A stretch of DNA of 64,000 nucleotides from Dryococelus australis (lineage: Eukaryota > Arthropoda > Insecta > Phasmatodea > Phasmatidae): assembly GCA_029891345.1 (NCBI GenBank), contig CM056997.1:216357212-216421211 (forward strand), given 5' to 3'. This document shows, piece after piece, positions 33,234 to 45,210 of this stretch. Positions within the stretch are counted from its first letter, which is position 1, and every line of letters starts with the position of its first letter. A model generated the notes under the pieces. The model was not told the origin of the DNA and did not search any database. It saw only the letters and a list, made by a program, of their open reading frames with translations. A program made the translations under genes and the position numbers.

Positions 33234-34195
33234 ATAGTCTATTCACAGTTACTTAAAATCACCCCATGTAGGTATGACGTGTTTGGTTGTATTCTAGATA
33301 TGTCATATATAGATAGCGGCACCCTAACTTCGCGAAAGACTTCCGCGCGAGTTAGGTTTCAAAACCCTACGCGTATACAATCAGGTTTCTTATGCTTATT
33401 GGCCGCGTGTCTTTGTGAGAAAATACGTTCTTACGTGGCTGGCCAACCAGAACTACGTTACTCCTGCAGCGTGCATCTAAGACGCGTACCTGGTAAACCA
33501 TCCAATAAAGAATGTGGATCTGAATTAAAGCGCTATGAAATACAACTGGTCATGAAATGTTTTCGAGAAAATCGGGTGTCCTTATGTACGGAGACTCGAA
33601 AATTTTGCGAATTAATTTAGGACAAGTTTAATTTCAACAACATGTAGCCTACGTTTGATTTGATATCTCTATTGGACCACAGTTTTTTAGGCCCGTCCCG
33701 GGCCGCTTTCGACCAATGACGAACTTGAATGTTAAACAAGAGCCATAAACCGTGATACCTGCTCTGGTGTTAAGTTATATAAACAAACAATGAACAACAT
33801 AACTGAGGCTCAAGTACACATAATAGTGTGGTGTCTAGCTTGTTGCTGAATGAATCTGCGAAATTTCTGGGTCTCTAGCCATGCATCACAAGAGTTTTAT
33901 ACTTATGTTAACATAAATGTACCTTCCTTTTCGTTAAATTGGATTTTTCCTTATAAATACATTTATAATTAATGAGTACATATAGAGGGAAAAATACCTT
34001 TATGTGTTGGTATTGGCTGGTTAGTTCTTTTGTACAGTATTTTTAAACTGAATGAGAACGAATGCAGTGCGCTGTCTCTTTAGTGTGATTTTCTAGACTA
34101 GATTAGGCTTAGTTTGAATGAGGCGAAGGAATATCCTGGAAGCAGAAATTGAGAAGGGCTTCAGAAAAGTGGGAAGCAGCCGTGAATAGACTATG
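33234..34195 (+). mobile_element. ATTCAC-family TIR element (long form)
   Basis: Ends are TATAGTCTATTCACAGTTAC on the left and, read inward, CATAGTCTATTCACGGCTGC on the right, 18 of 20 matching, in the right orientation for TIRs. TA flanks both ends but overlaps the TIR. The interior includes blocks shared with the short copies (GACGTGTTTGGTTGT, TGAGAACGAATGCAG) plus about 600 bp absent from them (33310-33900). Part of that (CTTATTGGCCGCGTGTCTTTG) recurs near 39211. A 142-codon frame at 33192-33620 starts outside the element and has no domain. Confidence 0.85.
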
Positions 34196-34460
34196 TGTAC
34201 GTATTGGTGTCAGAGGGAAGGGAAGTCGAGGTGAGAGTGGGACGATGGCCGCCACGTAGGTAGGATGCCACAGCGATCGCGGCCACACGGTCACCTCGCT
34301 GCTGAACGTGTCAAGAACGCCAAATGGCGGCTCCCTTTCTCTACACCCCACTGGCTGATGAGTCGACCAGGAAGTAAGTCGGCACAGCCGTGATCTCACG
34401 CCAGCACGTGTTGAATCGCCCCACGAGCAGCATTTCCTCGCCAACACCCTCGCACAGAAT
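34196..34460. other. GC-rich block beside the long ATTCAC element
   Basis: Unlike its surroundings, this stretch is GC-rich and open on the minus strand for 112 codons (34447-34109), although that frame crosses into the TIR element. Another minus frame reads EEMLLVGRFNTCWREITAVP near 34440-34380 before a stop. It could be a decayed coding fragment, host or transposon. I do not recognise it. Confidence 0.3.
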
Positions 34461-35552
34461 ACCTAACACTACAGAAATGTAACAGCCGCTCATACTGCAC
34501 TCACAACTAGAAAAGAGCCAGCAAATTATTTTTTTTCTATAGGGCCAAAAATATATTTACTTGAATCAACAAAATATTTTGAAGTAAAGAAATTTCGGAA
34601 AGCAACAAAATTAGTTTTCATCTAACAAACACATTTGAATAAAGGAAACTGCAGTGGTTGGCCAAATTAAATTAGTCTGTCAATAACATTTTTGTTTCAT
34701 CAACTGTATTTATTGGTATGCTTACCCATTCCAGTGCCTTCATTAGAAAACACAGTTCGAGAGTTTGTTTGAATTGTGTGACATTTCATATAGAAATAGT
34801 GTTTGTTAATCCATCTAATGGTGCTTAGTAATGGTATAAACATCCTAATAAAACAATATCAACAGAACATTAATAAGTAAAGCAGTAGAAGTTGAAGAAA
34901 TTATTTGCCCACTTTGTACAGTATTTGAAATGTGTGCATTTTCAAACATTCCAGTTTCATCAGTAGTCACTTTATCTGAGGTAGCTCGGGAACAGATGAT
35001 CTAGTTTCCAATCTCGATAGATCTTACCATTTTTATTTTTATATAACCGAAGTTATTTAATGCACGTGGAGCCAAACAAATCTTTTTTGCACGAACCAAA
35101 TCTTTGTTTGAGGCAACCAAATGAGAACAACTAAATTGTTTTAATTCAACCAAAAAAAATTTCATTGCTCCTATACAAACAATTGATTTGGTTGCACCAA
35201 ACGAATTATGTTTTATTCAAAAAAAAAAAAAAAAAACCTGTTCGCTATGGGCGAACTCCATTCATAAATGCCAGCAAACCGGCTTCACTGACAAACATCG
35301 TGCAGGCGCATAGTAGCTGAATACGTAGCAGCGAAATGGCTTGGCCCTGAAACGAGCCTTGTGTCTGATTTGCAGTATTGCTTCACCTGAACTACACTCG
35401 GGCGTACAGCACAAGGTGTTCATAGGTGATGTACAGCAAATATAGCTTACACTGCAACAGTCACCACGTGCCACTGGTGGAGACCAGACAATTTGGCGAT
35501 GTAGGTGACATACGTGTATGAGTTCACGATGCTTAGAGTTCAGTGGAGTGTC
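34461..35552. other. No gene seen
   Basis: AT-rich sequence with an A run at 35220-35237. Between 35260 and 35550 the 179-codon minus frame (35801-35262) continues out of the SINE into unique sequence; the SINE part explains its start, and the rest has no domain. Confidence 0.5.
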
Positions 35553-35780
35553 TCTTGACATTGACTTCTTGAGAGCCGATAAGGGTGAAGTGAAATGAGT
35601 ATGGAGCAGTGTCGGAATGCAAAGGCGGGGGAAACGCGAGATTTTCGAGAAAACTCGTCGATCGATGGCATCGTCCGGCACGATTCCACATGTAAAAACT
35701 CCAGAAGTGACCCTGCCAGGGATCGAACCTGGTTCGCCTAGGTGGGAGGCAAGTACTCTAACCACTACCCCACCATAGTA
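35553..35780 (-). mobile_element. SINE family A, near full length
   Basis: Minus strand: GTGGGGTAGTGGTTAGAG (A-box region), TGCCTCCCACCTAGGCG, B box GGTTCGATCC (complement of 35720-35729), GGCAGGGTCAC, CCACATGTAAAAACTCC on the plus side, and the tail towards CTCAAGAAGTCAATG. This is one of the best-preserved B boxes of the family. Confidence 0.88.
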
Positions 35781-36360
35781 TCTTGTAAATTCGAGCCTCA
35801 ACTAAGTGCTGATTCGCTACTGCCGAAGCGTGAGCCCCATTATACCATAAAATCAGGTAGCATGACTAGATAACACTAGAAAATTACGAAAACTATTTGA
35901 GTCAACGCTTCTTCAAATCATACAGAACTACCTGCCTGATCATTTTATGATTGGATGATTCAGCATTTCACCTCGCTTAACAATCACAACAGTCCAACTT
36001 TGGAGCGTTATAATTCTTATTGTCCCAATGAAATAGTAGCTTCATACATGCATGACAGGATATAAGTAGAGACGATATATAATGGCGGGAAAATTTTACT
36101 ACCTAGAATTTAACCTACTATAAACATCTCCGACAGTTTTTTCTTCGTTACTGGCTCTCATCCATGTTTGAATCTACTATAGAAGTCCTTTGAGCAAATT
36201 ATTATCCTGACACTCTAAATTAGAATGTTGGTGATTGGACTGCAAAGAACTTAGATGGGTCATAATGGCATTCACTGAACCTTGCTACACATTTTCCACC
36301 AACAAATTATAGCGTCACAGCTCAGTGATTCAGATCAAGTTACTTTCTTTTGTTTTTAGT
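35781..36360. other. No gene seen
   Basis: AT-rich; contains a segment near 35985-36060 (TTTGGAGCGTTATAATTCTT, CAATGAAATAGTAG, CATGACAG) that has a relative at 57797-57865, so it is a piece of a dispersed repeat. Confidence 0.45.
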
Positions 36361-36936
36361 AATAACAACTTTTATTTAGCCTCGTGTCCCCTGCATCTAG
36401 CAAGTGCCGCAATGAAGATGTTAGAAATACAAACGTCTTGGCATCCGTATCTTACTATTGTGTACACCCCATACTCTACAACTAATGACATAGTCAACGT
36501 GAATAAATCTACTAAGGCAACAGGCAACAACCTCGCATGGAAATGGTTTAGTAATAACAACTTTCCTTTAGCCTCGTGTCCCCTGCGTCTAGCAAGTGCC
36601 GCAATGAAGATGTTAGAAATACAAACGTCTTGGCATCCGTATCTTACTATTGTGTACACCCCATACTCTACAACTAATGACATAGTCAACGTGAATAAAT
36701 CTGCTAAGACAACAGGCAACAACCTCGCATGGAAATGGTTTAGTAATAACAACTTTCCTTTAGCCTCGTGTCCCCTGCGTCTAGCAAGTGCCGCAATGAA
36801 GATGTTAGAAATACAAACGTCTTGGCATCCGTATCTTACTATTGTGTACGCCCCATACTCTACAACTAATGACATAGTCAACGTGAATAAATCTGCTAAG
36901 GCAACAGGCAACAACCTCGCATGGAAATGGTTTAAG
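36361..36936. repeat. 192-bp tandem repeat, 3 units
   Basis: AATAACAACTTTCCTTTAGC-type starts at 36361, 36553 and 36745, and the third unit ends at 36936. Units differ by only a few bases. Since 192 bp is 64 codons, the plus strand is open for 204 codons (36325-36939) and the minus strand for 180 codons (36914-36372). Few changes between units suggests recent triplication. It ends about 140 bp before a reverse transcriptase fragment, so it may be part of that element, but I find no family match for the 64-codon unit. Confidence 0.95.
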
Positions 36937-37079
36937 TAGTAATATTATGGAACAAGTTGCCATCCCACTGGGCCTGCCACTTAGTCATATTTTTCATTCT
37001 TTACATGAGACAGGAATTTTTTTCTATGACGCTTAAAATTGCCATAGTTAACCTCTGTTAAAAAACTGCAATATTACAG

Positions 37080-37560
37080 ATCTGTATCTGTTGATCACTG
37101 TCCCCTAAATTGCCGAGAAAGTTTTACATAATAGAATAATAACTATTTTAAATACAAATAATATCCTTATTTCATCTCAGTTTGGTTTTAAAGGAATAGT
37201 ATTAATACGTAATGCAGCACATAAACTCACTGGTGATATTTTAATTGCACTCAATGAACGTAGTAGCGTTGGCCAATTGTTTCGTGATTTGTCTAAAGCG
37301 TTTGAATGCGTTAATCATACCCTGCTTTTTGATAAGTTATTATGGATTAATAGGGAAATTTAGTAAAATATTAACATCATACCAAAAGAAGAGAACTCTA
37401 AAAGTTCACATGGAAGATATTTTTTCTCCAAATAAGGTTGTGAATCATGATGGGGTATTTCAGGGCTCAGTTATTGGCACCTTTGTGGTTTCTCTATTTG
37501 CCCATGACGCTAGCCTGGTATTCCCAGGTAAGTCAATGCAGAAATTCATTGATTCTGCAT
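37080..37560 (+). pseudogene. Non-LTR reverse transcriptase fragment
   Basis: Reading across frame shifts: AEKVLHNRIIT, SSQFGFKGIV (RT block 2), AAHKLTGDILIALNERSSVG, then FRDLSKAFECVNHTLLFDKL (motif A, in which the usual FDCVNH has become FECVNH, so the Asp is lost), then KVHMEDIFSPNK and FQGSVIGTFVVSLF (the GVPQGSVLGPLLF block). The motif C region after 37500 is not recognisable. The longest frame (37245-37616) covers only part. Jockey- or CR1-like by the DLSKAFDCVNH wording. A dead fragment, distinct from the LINE at 26-28.6 kb. Confidence 0.85.
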
Positions 37561-37976
37561 TCACTGGTTTCCAGATGTATAGTTTCTGGTTTGTGACTAG
37601 TTTTATCTTACTTTAAATTTGGACAAATCTACCTTCATGCATGTTTTTTTTCTGCTAAAAAGAAGTTATTGTAATTTTGTTAATAAATTTCCTTGAAAAT
37701 TAAATTACAGAAAGTAACCCAGACTATATTTGAAACATAAAATGAATAACGAAACACCAAAGTTTAGTACAACATGTTATATTTTCAGAGATATTGTAAT
37801 ATACTTGGTTTCGAATAATCTAAAATTGTTTATGTTGAATATTTCCATTCATTAATGTCTTATGGTGTTACATTTGGGGTAATTCTACTGCAAGAATCCA
37901 AATATTTTAAATATAAAAGCGAGCAATGAGAATTCTGGGAAAAAAATAAATAAATTACTGGGTGGAGTGTTGTCTA
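37561..37976. other. No gene seen
   Basis: AT-rich, possibly the decayed end of the preceding reverse transcriptase fragment; no motif supports this. Confidence 0.4.
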
Positions 37977-38185
37977 TTAGTTTTGGGACAAGCTAGAATT
38001 CAAATAACGTGTGTTCATATAACTGTAGCCATTGGTCCACACAATTTTTGACACATCTTGTAGAACGCTGGCCCAATCATTGCCTTCCACGGTGCAGCTG
38101 ATTTGGCATATTTGTACATACGACTGTAGAGTATAGACATTGAACTCGCGAATTTCTCAGGGCTCTAGTTATAGGTACTTATAAT
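37977..38185 (+). repeat. Dispersed repeat TTTTGGGACAAGCTAGAATT, second copy
   Basis: Same order of blocks as at 32095: GGGACAAGCTAGAATTC, TATAACTGTAGCCATTGGTC, CACACAATTTTTGACAC, ATATTTGTACATACGACTG, CATTGAACTCGCGAAT. Confidence 0.75.
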
Positions 38186-38882
38186 AATAATGTAAAAAAT
38201 TCATCTTCGCGATATTAATGCAACAAATGTTAATAATATACATACACTCTCAGCCAATTTGAAATGTTCCAGAAAGGAGTTCTATACTCATCTGCTAGAA
38301 TTATTGATTAAAATACCGGTAAAAGAAGTATTTACATGCATTTTAAATTAAATCAATGCATTAATATTTCGTTACCCATTAATTTTGTACCGTCAATGGA
38401 TTTCTTAAACACGAATAATAATTTAAATCGTATTTTTTAATGTTTCATGTGTGTCTTGGTTTTATTGGTAAGGGATCTTTTTATGTAATTCCTTATACTA
38501 CCATTTGGATGTTTCTCTGCAGTGTTTACTTGTTACTTTTTATTTATGAATATGCATAGCAACACATTACTGTAAATAGCCTTATGGTTCTGCCATGATA
38601 CAAGGCTCAATGGAATGCTTTTTGTAAATATATTCCATTGAAATATCCACCATGGTTTACAATATATGCTTTTCACTGTAAAATAAGCGCTTTTGAGTCC
38701 CTAGATACTTTATCCTTTCAGACATTTCTTATTATTTAAACGCTTTCTTAAAAAAAAAGTATTGACTATTAAGTAATAAGCACAGTGTGTATATTCCACC
38801 GCACACTGAAGTTAACGTCTAACGCTAAAATTAAATATGTGTATTTACTATAATTCCAAACGAGAGGGCTTTCTAAAGTGCT
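38186..38882. other. No gene seen
   Basis: AT-rich; no repeat or domain recognised. Confidence 0.5.
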
Positions 38883-39450
38883 CACTTTACCGCGAATAGT
38901 CTATAAACCTAAAACTGTGGGCAACTTATGCATCGCAGTATTTGTTTCACAGGCTATGTTCATCAGGGCTCAGTGCACTGTTAAGTAGCCACACATAAAA
39001 ATGTAAAATTATTTTGGCAGGTTTTCAAAGTCGGCTTTTTAGGCGAAGCTATGAAGTTGTCATGAAACGGACACTAACCATACACACAAAACATATAACA
39101 AAACAAATGCTAATGAGATATATATCGAGAGGGACACGCGCATTTCACAAAAACTGTTCCACACACGTTTTATTTTTATCTTCTGCTTGTACACTTGCAG
39201 ATTTGTAGTGCTTATTGGCCACGTGTATTTGTGAGAAAAGGTTTGGTGTCTGAATGGGCCAATCAGAAAGCGATATCTCCGGTACTGAACGCCTTTGATT
39301 CGCAAGCACGCAGATAAACGCGTAGAAATTGAAATTAATCTAACCACGAAAACAAATCTGATCTAAGTCAAAACTTTTTATGTTAAACCATGGAATAATT
39401 TTTGCGAAAATCGGTGTTCCTAAATGTCAATTTTTGCCCGTGCAAGGCTT
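38883..39450. repeat. Decayed ATTCAC-family sequence
   Basis: CACTTTACCGCGAATAGTCTATA at 38883 resembles the family terminus in the outward direction. GCTTATTGGCCACGTGTATT (39211) and GCGAAAATCGGTGTTCCTAA (39405) match the long copy (33396 and 33561 regions). Order and spacing are only partly kept. Confidence 0.5.
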
Positions 39451-40378
39451 TATATAGGCTTCGAAATACAATAACTATATCAAACGATAATAAATGCATT
39501 GCTAGACTGTTGTTTTAAGCTACCATCGACTCCATTAATTAATGTTCACAATTGTTTTTTAATTAAAATAAAAGCATAATTTTTGTTGACTGTTATTTAA
39601 AAATTATTGTAGCTACATCAAAGATAAAACAGAAGCATTTTGCTCAGTGCCTAGTATATCTAACCCCTTGGTAAAACTGAATGCATTGTTTGTCTATTTG
39701 TCTATTAAAATGTATGAAATGGATAACTGTATTTCTTTGAAACACCGCTCTTGTCGCATGAGGATATTTTCGCTGGTCCTGCGTACGCTGCAGTAAAATA
39801 AACAACTAAAAATCAAATTAATTAATTCGAATTATTCTCCACTTCCAGTTTGGTACCAATAAAAAGCTATTATATACACAGTATGTATGTATACAATATA
39901 TATATAACACTTTAAAGGCTAACCTGGAGGGATATGCTTATACAAAAAATCTTTTTCCGTCATTTGAAGACATAAAACGCACTGTTAAATGTTTACTGTT
40001 TCACTCATGTTTACCAGCATTTTGCAATATCAGCACAGTTCATTAAACCGTAATCTCCCTAAGTAAAAATATTACTCTGTGCAAATTTGCTCAGTGGCTT
40101 GCAAACTCTATTACATACCTAAGGCCACGATGAGTTCAAGTCAGCCCTCGGCCCTCCACTGGTTGATGGCCGGTTAATAGTAAAAGTTGGACAGTAAACT
40201 GTAGTTTCCGGTGTATTCTGCACCAATAAAACAATAGTGTTTAGGAATAAAGAGACCTACAGAATGTGGCTCTATTTTAGTGTTGGTTATAGTGCTTTCG
40301 GTTCTATCTTGTCCTAAATGCCAGTATAAACCCGCTGTCCTTATCGGTAGGGAGAGATTTAAAGGAGAACTGCTTCTT
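39451..40378. other. No gene seen
   Basis: AT-rich; no domain, no tandem array. Confidence 0.5.
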
Positions 40379-40805
40379 ATAGTCCATTCACGGTTATTTC
40401 CACATTTTACGAAGCCCTGCTAAAGTTATACCTTCAGCATATTACTCCGCCTCATGCAAACAAAGCTGAACAATATCTAGAAAATTATACCTAAGGGAAC
40501 ACGCACCGCATTCATGCTCACTTATCGTAATACCATTTTGCATTAGAACTAATTCTTACTAGGCATTACCAGCAACACTTCTTACTCCGCTTTATTCGTA
40601 TGAATTGTTAGTGAAATACTATAATTTATAGATAGAATATAAACAAAAGTTCAGTTGAACAAAAAATAAGGTAAATTAATTTTTACAGGAACATAAAACG
40701 CTCGTGAAACATGTTATACTAAGGAAACCACCAAGCACGTCATACATTCACAGATATTTCAAAGACTTGTTCCAAAAAGTGCGAAGAAACTACAAAAAGT
40801 CTACA
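40379..40805 (-). mobile_element. ATTCAC-family TIR element, inverted copy
   Basis: The plus strand starts TAGTCCATTCACGGTTATTT. Read from the other end on the minus strand it gives TTCTTCGCACTTTTTGGAAC, TGACGTGCTTGGTGGTTTCC, then GTTTGCATGAGGCGGAGTAA and CTGAAGGTATAAC, matching the copies at 52990 and 55594 in order. The second TIR is poorly kept (GTAGACTTTTTGTAGTTTC). Confidence 0.75.
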
Positions 40806-40834
40806 CTGGGGCAGCTCTTCGTTGATTGTTTCAG

Positions 40835-40905
40835 GATAGCTCGCCTGGTAGAGTGACAATCTCAGCACTCCCACTAAGGTGTTGTTCAAAGACGTCCTTA
40901 TATAA
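40835..40905 (+). pseudogene. Weak tRNA-like segment
   Basis: GGATAGCTCGCCTGGTAGAG looks like a tRNA D-arm with A box, and TGTTGTTCAAAGACGTCC holds the place of the T-arm. The anticodon stem does not pair well. A decayed SINE head is the likely source. Confidence 0.4.
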
Positions 40906-41669
40906 AGGGAATTAGTAGCTGTTTCGTGAAGTATACACGGCCGAAGAAGCTGACAGAAAGCTAGTATTATATTTACAGAAGAGTAAAGAGAAACAAATTA
41001 CTTAATAGTGCAGCAACTTTAGATCATATACCACAACGACAAAAGGTAACACTAGCAAATACTGAACCATTAAACCTACCAATTCAATCAAAAGTTGCGA
41101 ACGTTACTCGTTGTAATGCTGAGTATACAAAACAGAAACTTTCTAACTACAAACATACTAAGCTATAGTAGTATTAAAAATTTATGTAGTTTTCTTACAT
41201 GTTAAATCAGATGAACTAAACAGCACAAATTATTATTTTTCCTAAAGAACGTACCTAATAAAATACAAGCATGTTGTATTTATACTTTATTTACAATGCT
41301 TTTACAGTGATAAATAAGACCGACTTCCCGATTATCTCGAAGTTAGTCGATGAATGAGTAGGATTACATACGGTGCAGTCGACACATGTTGTCTCCTTTA
41401 TTGCGGCGAGAAAAATAATGACAGTTTTAATTTAATAAAATAGGAGTCTTTATATGCAAAAAAAGATTTTACTTTAGACCTGGGAAAATACCCAACTTAT
41501 TCTCGCCAAATCGGCATGTAAGAAAAATAATGGTAGGTCATATAAACATATGCAGTTTTAATGAATAAGGAAACTATCTTCAAAATGGCAGTCGTATAAC
41601 AATTTGAAGTTAATTTACTTTATCTACAAAGCCATTCGACCAATTTCCACCCGAGTATGGTATGCTGAG

Positions 41670-41674
<5 letters not shown>
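40906..41674. other. No gene seen
   Basis: AT-rich; nothing recognised. Confidence 0.5.

Positions 41675-41760
<86 letters not shown>
41675..41760. repeat. (TA)n microsatellite with CA tail
   Basis: About 39 uninterrupted TA units, then TACACACA. The frame across it (41604-41804) reads IYIYIY and is an artefact. Confidence 0.98.
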
Positions 41761-41761
<1 letters not shown>

Positions 41762-42949
41762 CAAATGTGCCAAAATGTATACTCTTTTCTCAGACAATTT
41801 TTAAATAGCGATACGTGAAAAAATATAATTTTAATGACATTACTCAACATAGGCTCATTAGTTACATCGGAAATTATTTTTCATTTATCCATCACTGAAC
41901 TATTTCTTGAGTTTGCAAGTAATTAGCTGTATTGTGGTAACTTTATTCGTATCATAGTTTAACATTGATGTAAAGAAACAATCAGTAAATTCTCCCTTAA
42001 AACAAAGGCCAACAATAAAGAAAAATTAATCGGGTTTTGGTACATAGTACTTGGCGACATATTAATGAAGTGAAAAAGGAGTTAGGTTTCTACCGTTGGC
42101 CTACATTGTCACAGTTCGGCAAACATATAATATCTGTTTACTAAGTTAAGTTGCAACTACTCCCTTGAATTCTCTGGGTTACTAAGCGAAGTTGGAACTG
42201 TTCCCTTTAATTCTCCGTGGGTGTGCTTTAGGGCGCAATAATAACTGGCAAAAACCAATTAAAGTTAGTAAATTCAATATTTTTAGTTTAACAATAACCA
42301 TGCGATTTCTAGAAAGTGGTAAGGGGCATGCAAAAGAAACAACAATATTTGGTGCGAATGCATAAATGTATACTCCCGAACAAGTACCTGTGGAACTTCT
42401 AATGTTGATCTTTAAAGCCAATGTAGAAACGAAAAACGGTGTACCAGTTCAGAAGTCGTTTGATGCAAAACATTCATACAGAATTCATACGAACAACACC
42501 GAGATACACCGGCAGGTAATTCGTTACTAAGATAAGACCAAAACATCAGTACCACTTTTCCCTTAAGTGAATATTAAGGGAGCTATGCACCCCTAAAAGT
42601 GAGTTCTGAACAGCTTTTAGTTAAAATTGCCAGAAAGTATTTAAATTAATCAACAAGCAAGGGAATACTGATCTCTAAAATGGAGACCATGCATCTATGT
42701 AAACGTGGCTAGTAATATCATCCCCATTCAGTAAGTAAATGGGGGTTGCCTCACTATATTTTCATAAAACTTTCTAACACTAAGCTTAAGAGAGATTATG
42801 CATCAGCATATCTAAATAACCAACGAAGGTCACCTTGACGAGACACTCTCAGGTGGACAGTTTTCTAAAAATCGGTACGGTAATTTCAAACAGGTGAGTA
42901 ACATGATAGGTAAGCGACATAAATTGCGTGCTTTCTGCTTTGTACTACA
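41761..42949. other. No gene seen
   Basis: AT-rich; the 79-codon minus frame at 42182-42421 has no domain. A short duplication-like pair CTACTCCCTTGAATTCTC and CTGTTCCCTTTAATTCTC lies near 42157 and 42197. Confidence 0.5.
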
Positions 42950-43548
42950 CTAGTGACAGAGAAGGGCAGATTTGTCATATGATAGTAGGTGACAAAGAAG
43001 GGCAGAGTTGTCATATAATAGCAGGCGAGAGAGAACGGCAGAGTTGCCATATGATAGTGGGCGACAGAGAAGGGAACAGTTGTCAAATGATAGTCAGAGA
43101 CAGAGCAGGACAGGGTTGTCATATGAAAGCAGGTGACAGAGAAGGACAGAATTGCCATATGATAAAAAGCGACAGAGAAGAACAGAGTTGCCATATGATA
43201 GCAAGCGACATAGAAGGGGAGAGTTGTCACATGGTAATGGAAAAAAAATAAGGGAAGAGCTGTCATATGAAAGCGGGCGACAGAGAAGGACAGGATTGCT
43301 ATATGATAGTGGGCGAAATAGAAAGGCAGAGTTTTCATTTGATAGCAGGCGAGAGAGAGGGGAGAACTGTCACATGGTAGCGGAAAAATGAAGGGCAGAG
43401 TGTTCATATGACAGTGGGCAACAGAGAAGGGCAAAGTTGTGATATGATAGCAGGCGACAGAGAAGGGCAGCGTTTTCATATGATAGCGGGCGACAGAGTA
43501 GGGTAGAGTTTTCGTATGATAGCAGGCAACAGAGTAGGATAGAGTTAA
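42950..43548. repeat. 36-bp minisatellite, about 16 units
   Basis: Units read GACAGAGAAGGGCAGAGTTG then TCATATGATAGCAGGC, with point changes and a few indels (near 43240 and 43380, AATGGAAAAAAAATAAGGG-type interruptions). Since 36 bp is 12 codons, the minus strand is open for 227 codons (43569-42886) and reads FSVACYHMTTLP-like units. This is the longest frame of the window and I regard it as spurious. Confidence 0.95.
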
Positions 43549-43595
43549 AACAGTGCCCCTTTCCTGCATTTTATGTTATACAATTGTTTTTTCAC

Positions 43596-45210
43596 GAAAC
43601 TGACCATATTTCCTTGATTTATGTGTAGTTGGTTTTATGTTGGGACAATGTTCGATATCAAAAGTTGGTGATTTCTGCAATTTTTTTGTCGGACCAGCAT
43701 CTTTAAACTAACATAATTACAACAATGCTCAATTGTATTTGTGGAATTAAAAAAAGTTACATTTAATGTTTGGTTAACATTTAGGTTTTTTTAATACATT
43801 TTATTCAAATGGAATTTGATGGTCGAGTTTGACTGAAAATCGGCATTAATTTAGTAGATATACAGTTAGTAATTTGTATTAATTTCTTTGTTTGGGCAAA
43901 AATGTACAACCAACACTTTTATGTCGAAGTTAGGGAATAGTTATTCTTAATGAATACATTGCATATTTCCTGCAATGTATAAGATGCAAATCTTCTTCAC
44001 GATACTGAACATATTTCCTATGAGATATGTTTAGTTGGTTTTATGTTGGACCGATGTTGGGAACCAAATTATTTGTGTTTGGTCCTTTTTTCGTTAGTTG
44101 GGCCAACATTGTGGAACTAATATAGCTTCAGTAATGCCCCAAAGAATGTTTGAGATGAGAAAAAAATCATAATTTTCTATGTTTGCTTAAACGTTTGGTT
44201 TTTTGAATATGTACACTAATTGTATTTAATACATATTTTAACGGTTATGTTTGGCTAATTTTTGGCAGTTGGTTGGATATAATACAGTTGGTAATATGTA
44301 TTAATTTTTATGTTGGGTCAACACTGTACAGCCTACTCTTTAATGTCAAAGTTAGGAAATAGTTTATTCCTGTACTGTATGAGATTAAAATGTTATTCAC
44401 GATACTGAACACTTTTCCTATGAGATATATTTAGTTGGTTTTATGTTGGAACAATGTTGGGAACCAAATGGTTAGTGTTTGGTCCTTTTTCGTTAGTTGA
44501 TCCAATATTGCGTTACTAACATATCAACAATGCTCCGTAGAAAGTTTGAAATGAGAAAAAAACCATTATTTTCATGTTTGCTTAAATATTTGGTTTTTTA
44601 AATACAAACACTAATTCTATTTAAAAAATATATTTATGGTCTTCGTTGACTGATTGTTGGCAACTAGTTGTTAGACATACAGTTTGTAATTGGTATGCAT
44701 TTTTATCTTGGGATAATACTGTACAGTCAATATTTTAAGTAAACGTCAGGGAATATTTATTCTTAGTGAAAACAACGTCCCTTTCCTGTATTTAATGAAG
44801 TACAAATGTTTTCACAAAATTGACCATTTCTCTTTTAAATATGCTTTATTGATCTCATGTTGGAATAATGTTAAGAACCTAACAGTTCATAATTAGTACT
44901 TTTTCTTTAGTTTATTGGCTGGTTTGCCCAATATTATGTAATTAACATATTTCCAACAATACTATATTGTATAGTATGAAAAAACTATCGATAATTGTTT
45001 ATGTTTGCTTACCAGTTAGGATTTTCAAAACGTATTATTTTTGTTTCTACTAGATTTATACGGTCATGGTTGGCTGATTGTTGGCAGCACGTTGGTAGAC
45101 ATACAGTTGATAATAGACATGAATTTTGTACGTTGAGTCAACATTGTATCACCAACATCTTTGTCAAAATTATGGAATATTTGTTCATAGCAGAAAACAA
45201 AACATTTTTC
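43596..45210. repeat. About 405-bp tandem repeat, 4 units
   Basis: GAAACTGACCATATTTCC-like starts at 43596, 44001, 44401 and 44816. Each unit has TTTAGTTGGTTTTATGTTGG, a GTTGGGAACCAA-like block, TTTGGTCCTTTTTCGTTAG, and TATGTTGGGTCAACACTGTA. Units are diverged. The TTGG/CCAA-rich wording continues at 46440-46545, so the array is probably internal to a TIR element. Confidence 0.85.

Noticed and set aside
34109..34447. 112-codon minus frame as a host gene
   Set aside because: It extends into the TIR element and has no domain; the GC-rich block is recorded as unexplained instead.
35262..35801. 179-codon minus frame as a gene
   Set aside because: Its first 75 codons are the translated SINE family A, whose shadow recurs at 54168-54605 and 56691-56969; the rest has no domain.
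36325..36939. 204-codon repeat protein
   Set aside because: Exact 192-bp triplication that is open on both strands; start and stop lie just outside the array and no domain is recognised. Kept as a repeat.
41604..41804. Frame with long IYIYIY run
   Set aside because: TA microsatellite.
42886..43569. 227-codon minus frame of FSVACYHMTTLP-like repeats
   Set aside because: It is the 36-bp minisatellite read in codons; plus-strand frames through the same array are also long, units vary without codon bias, and there is no domain.
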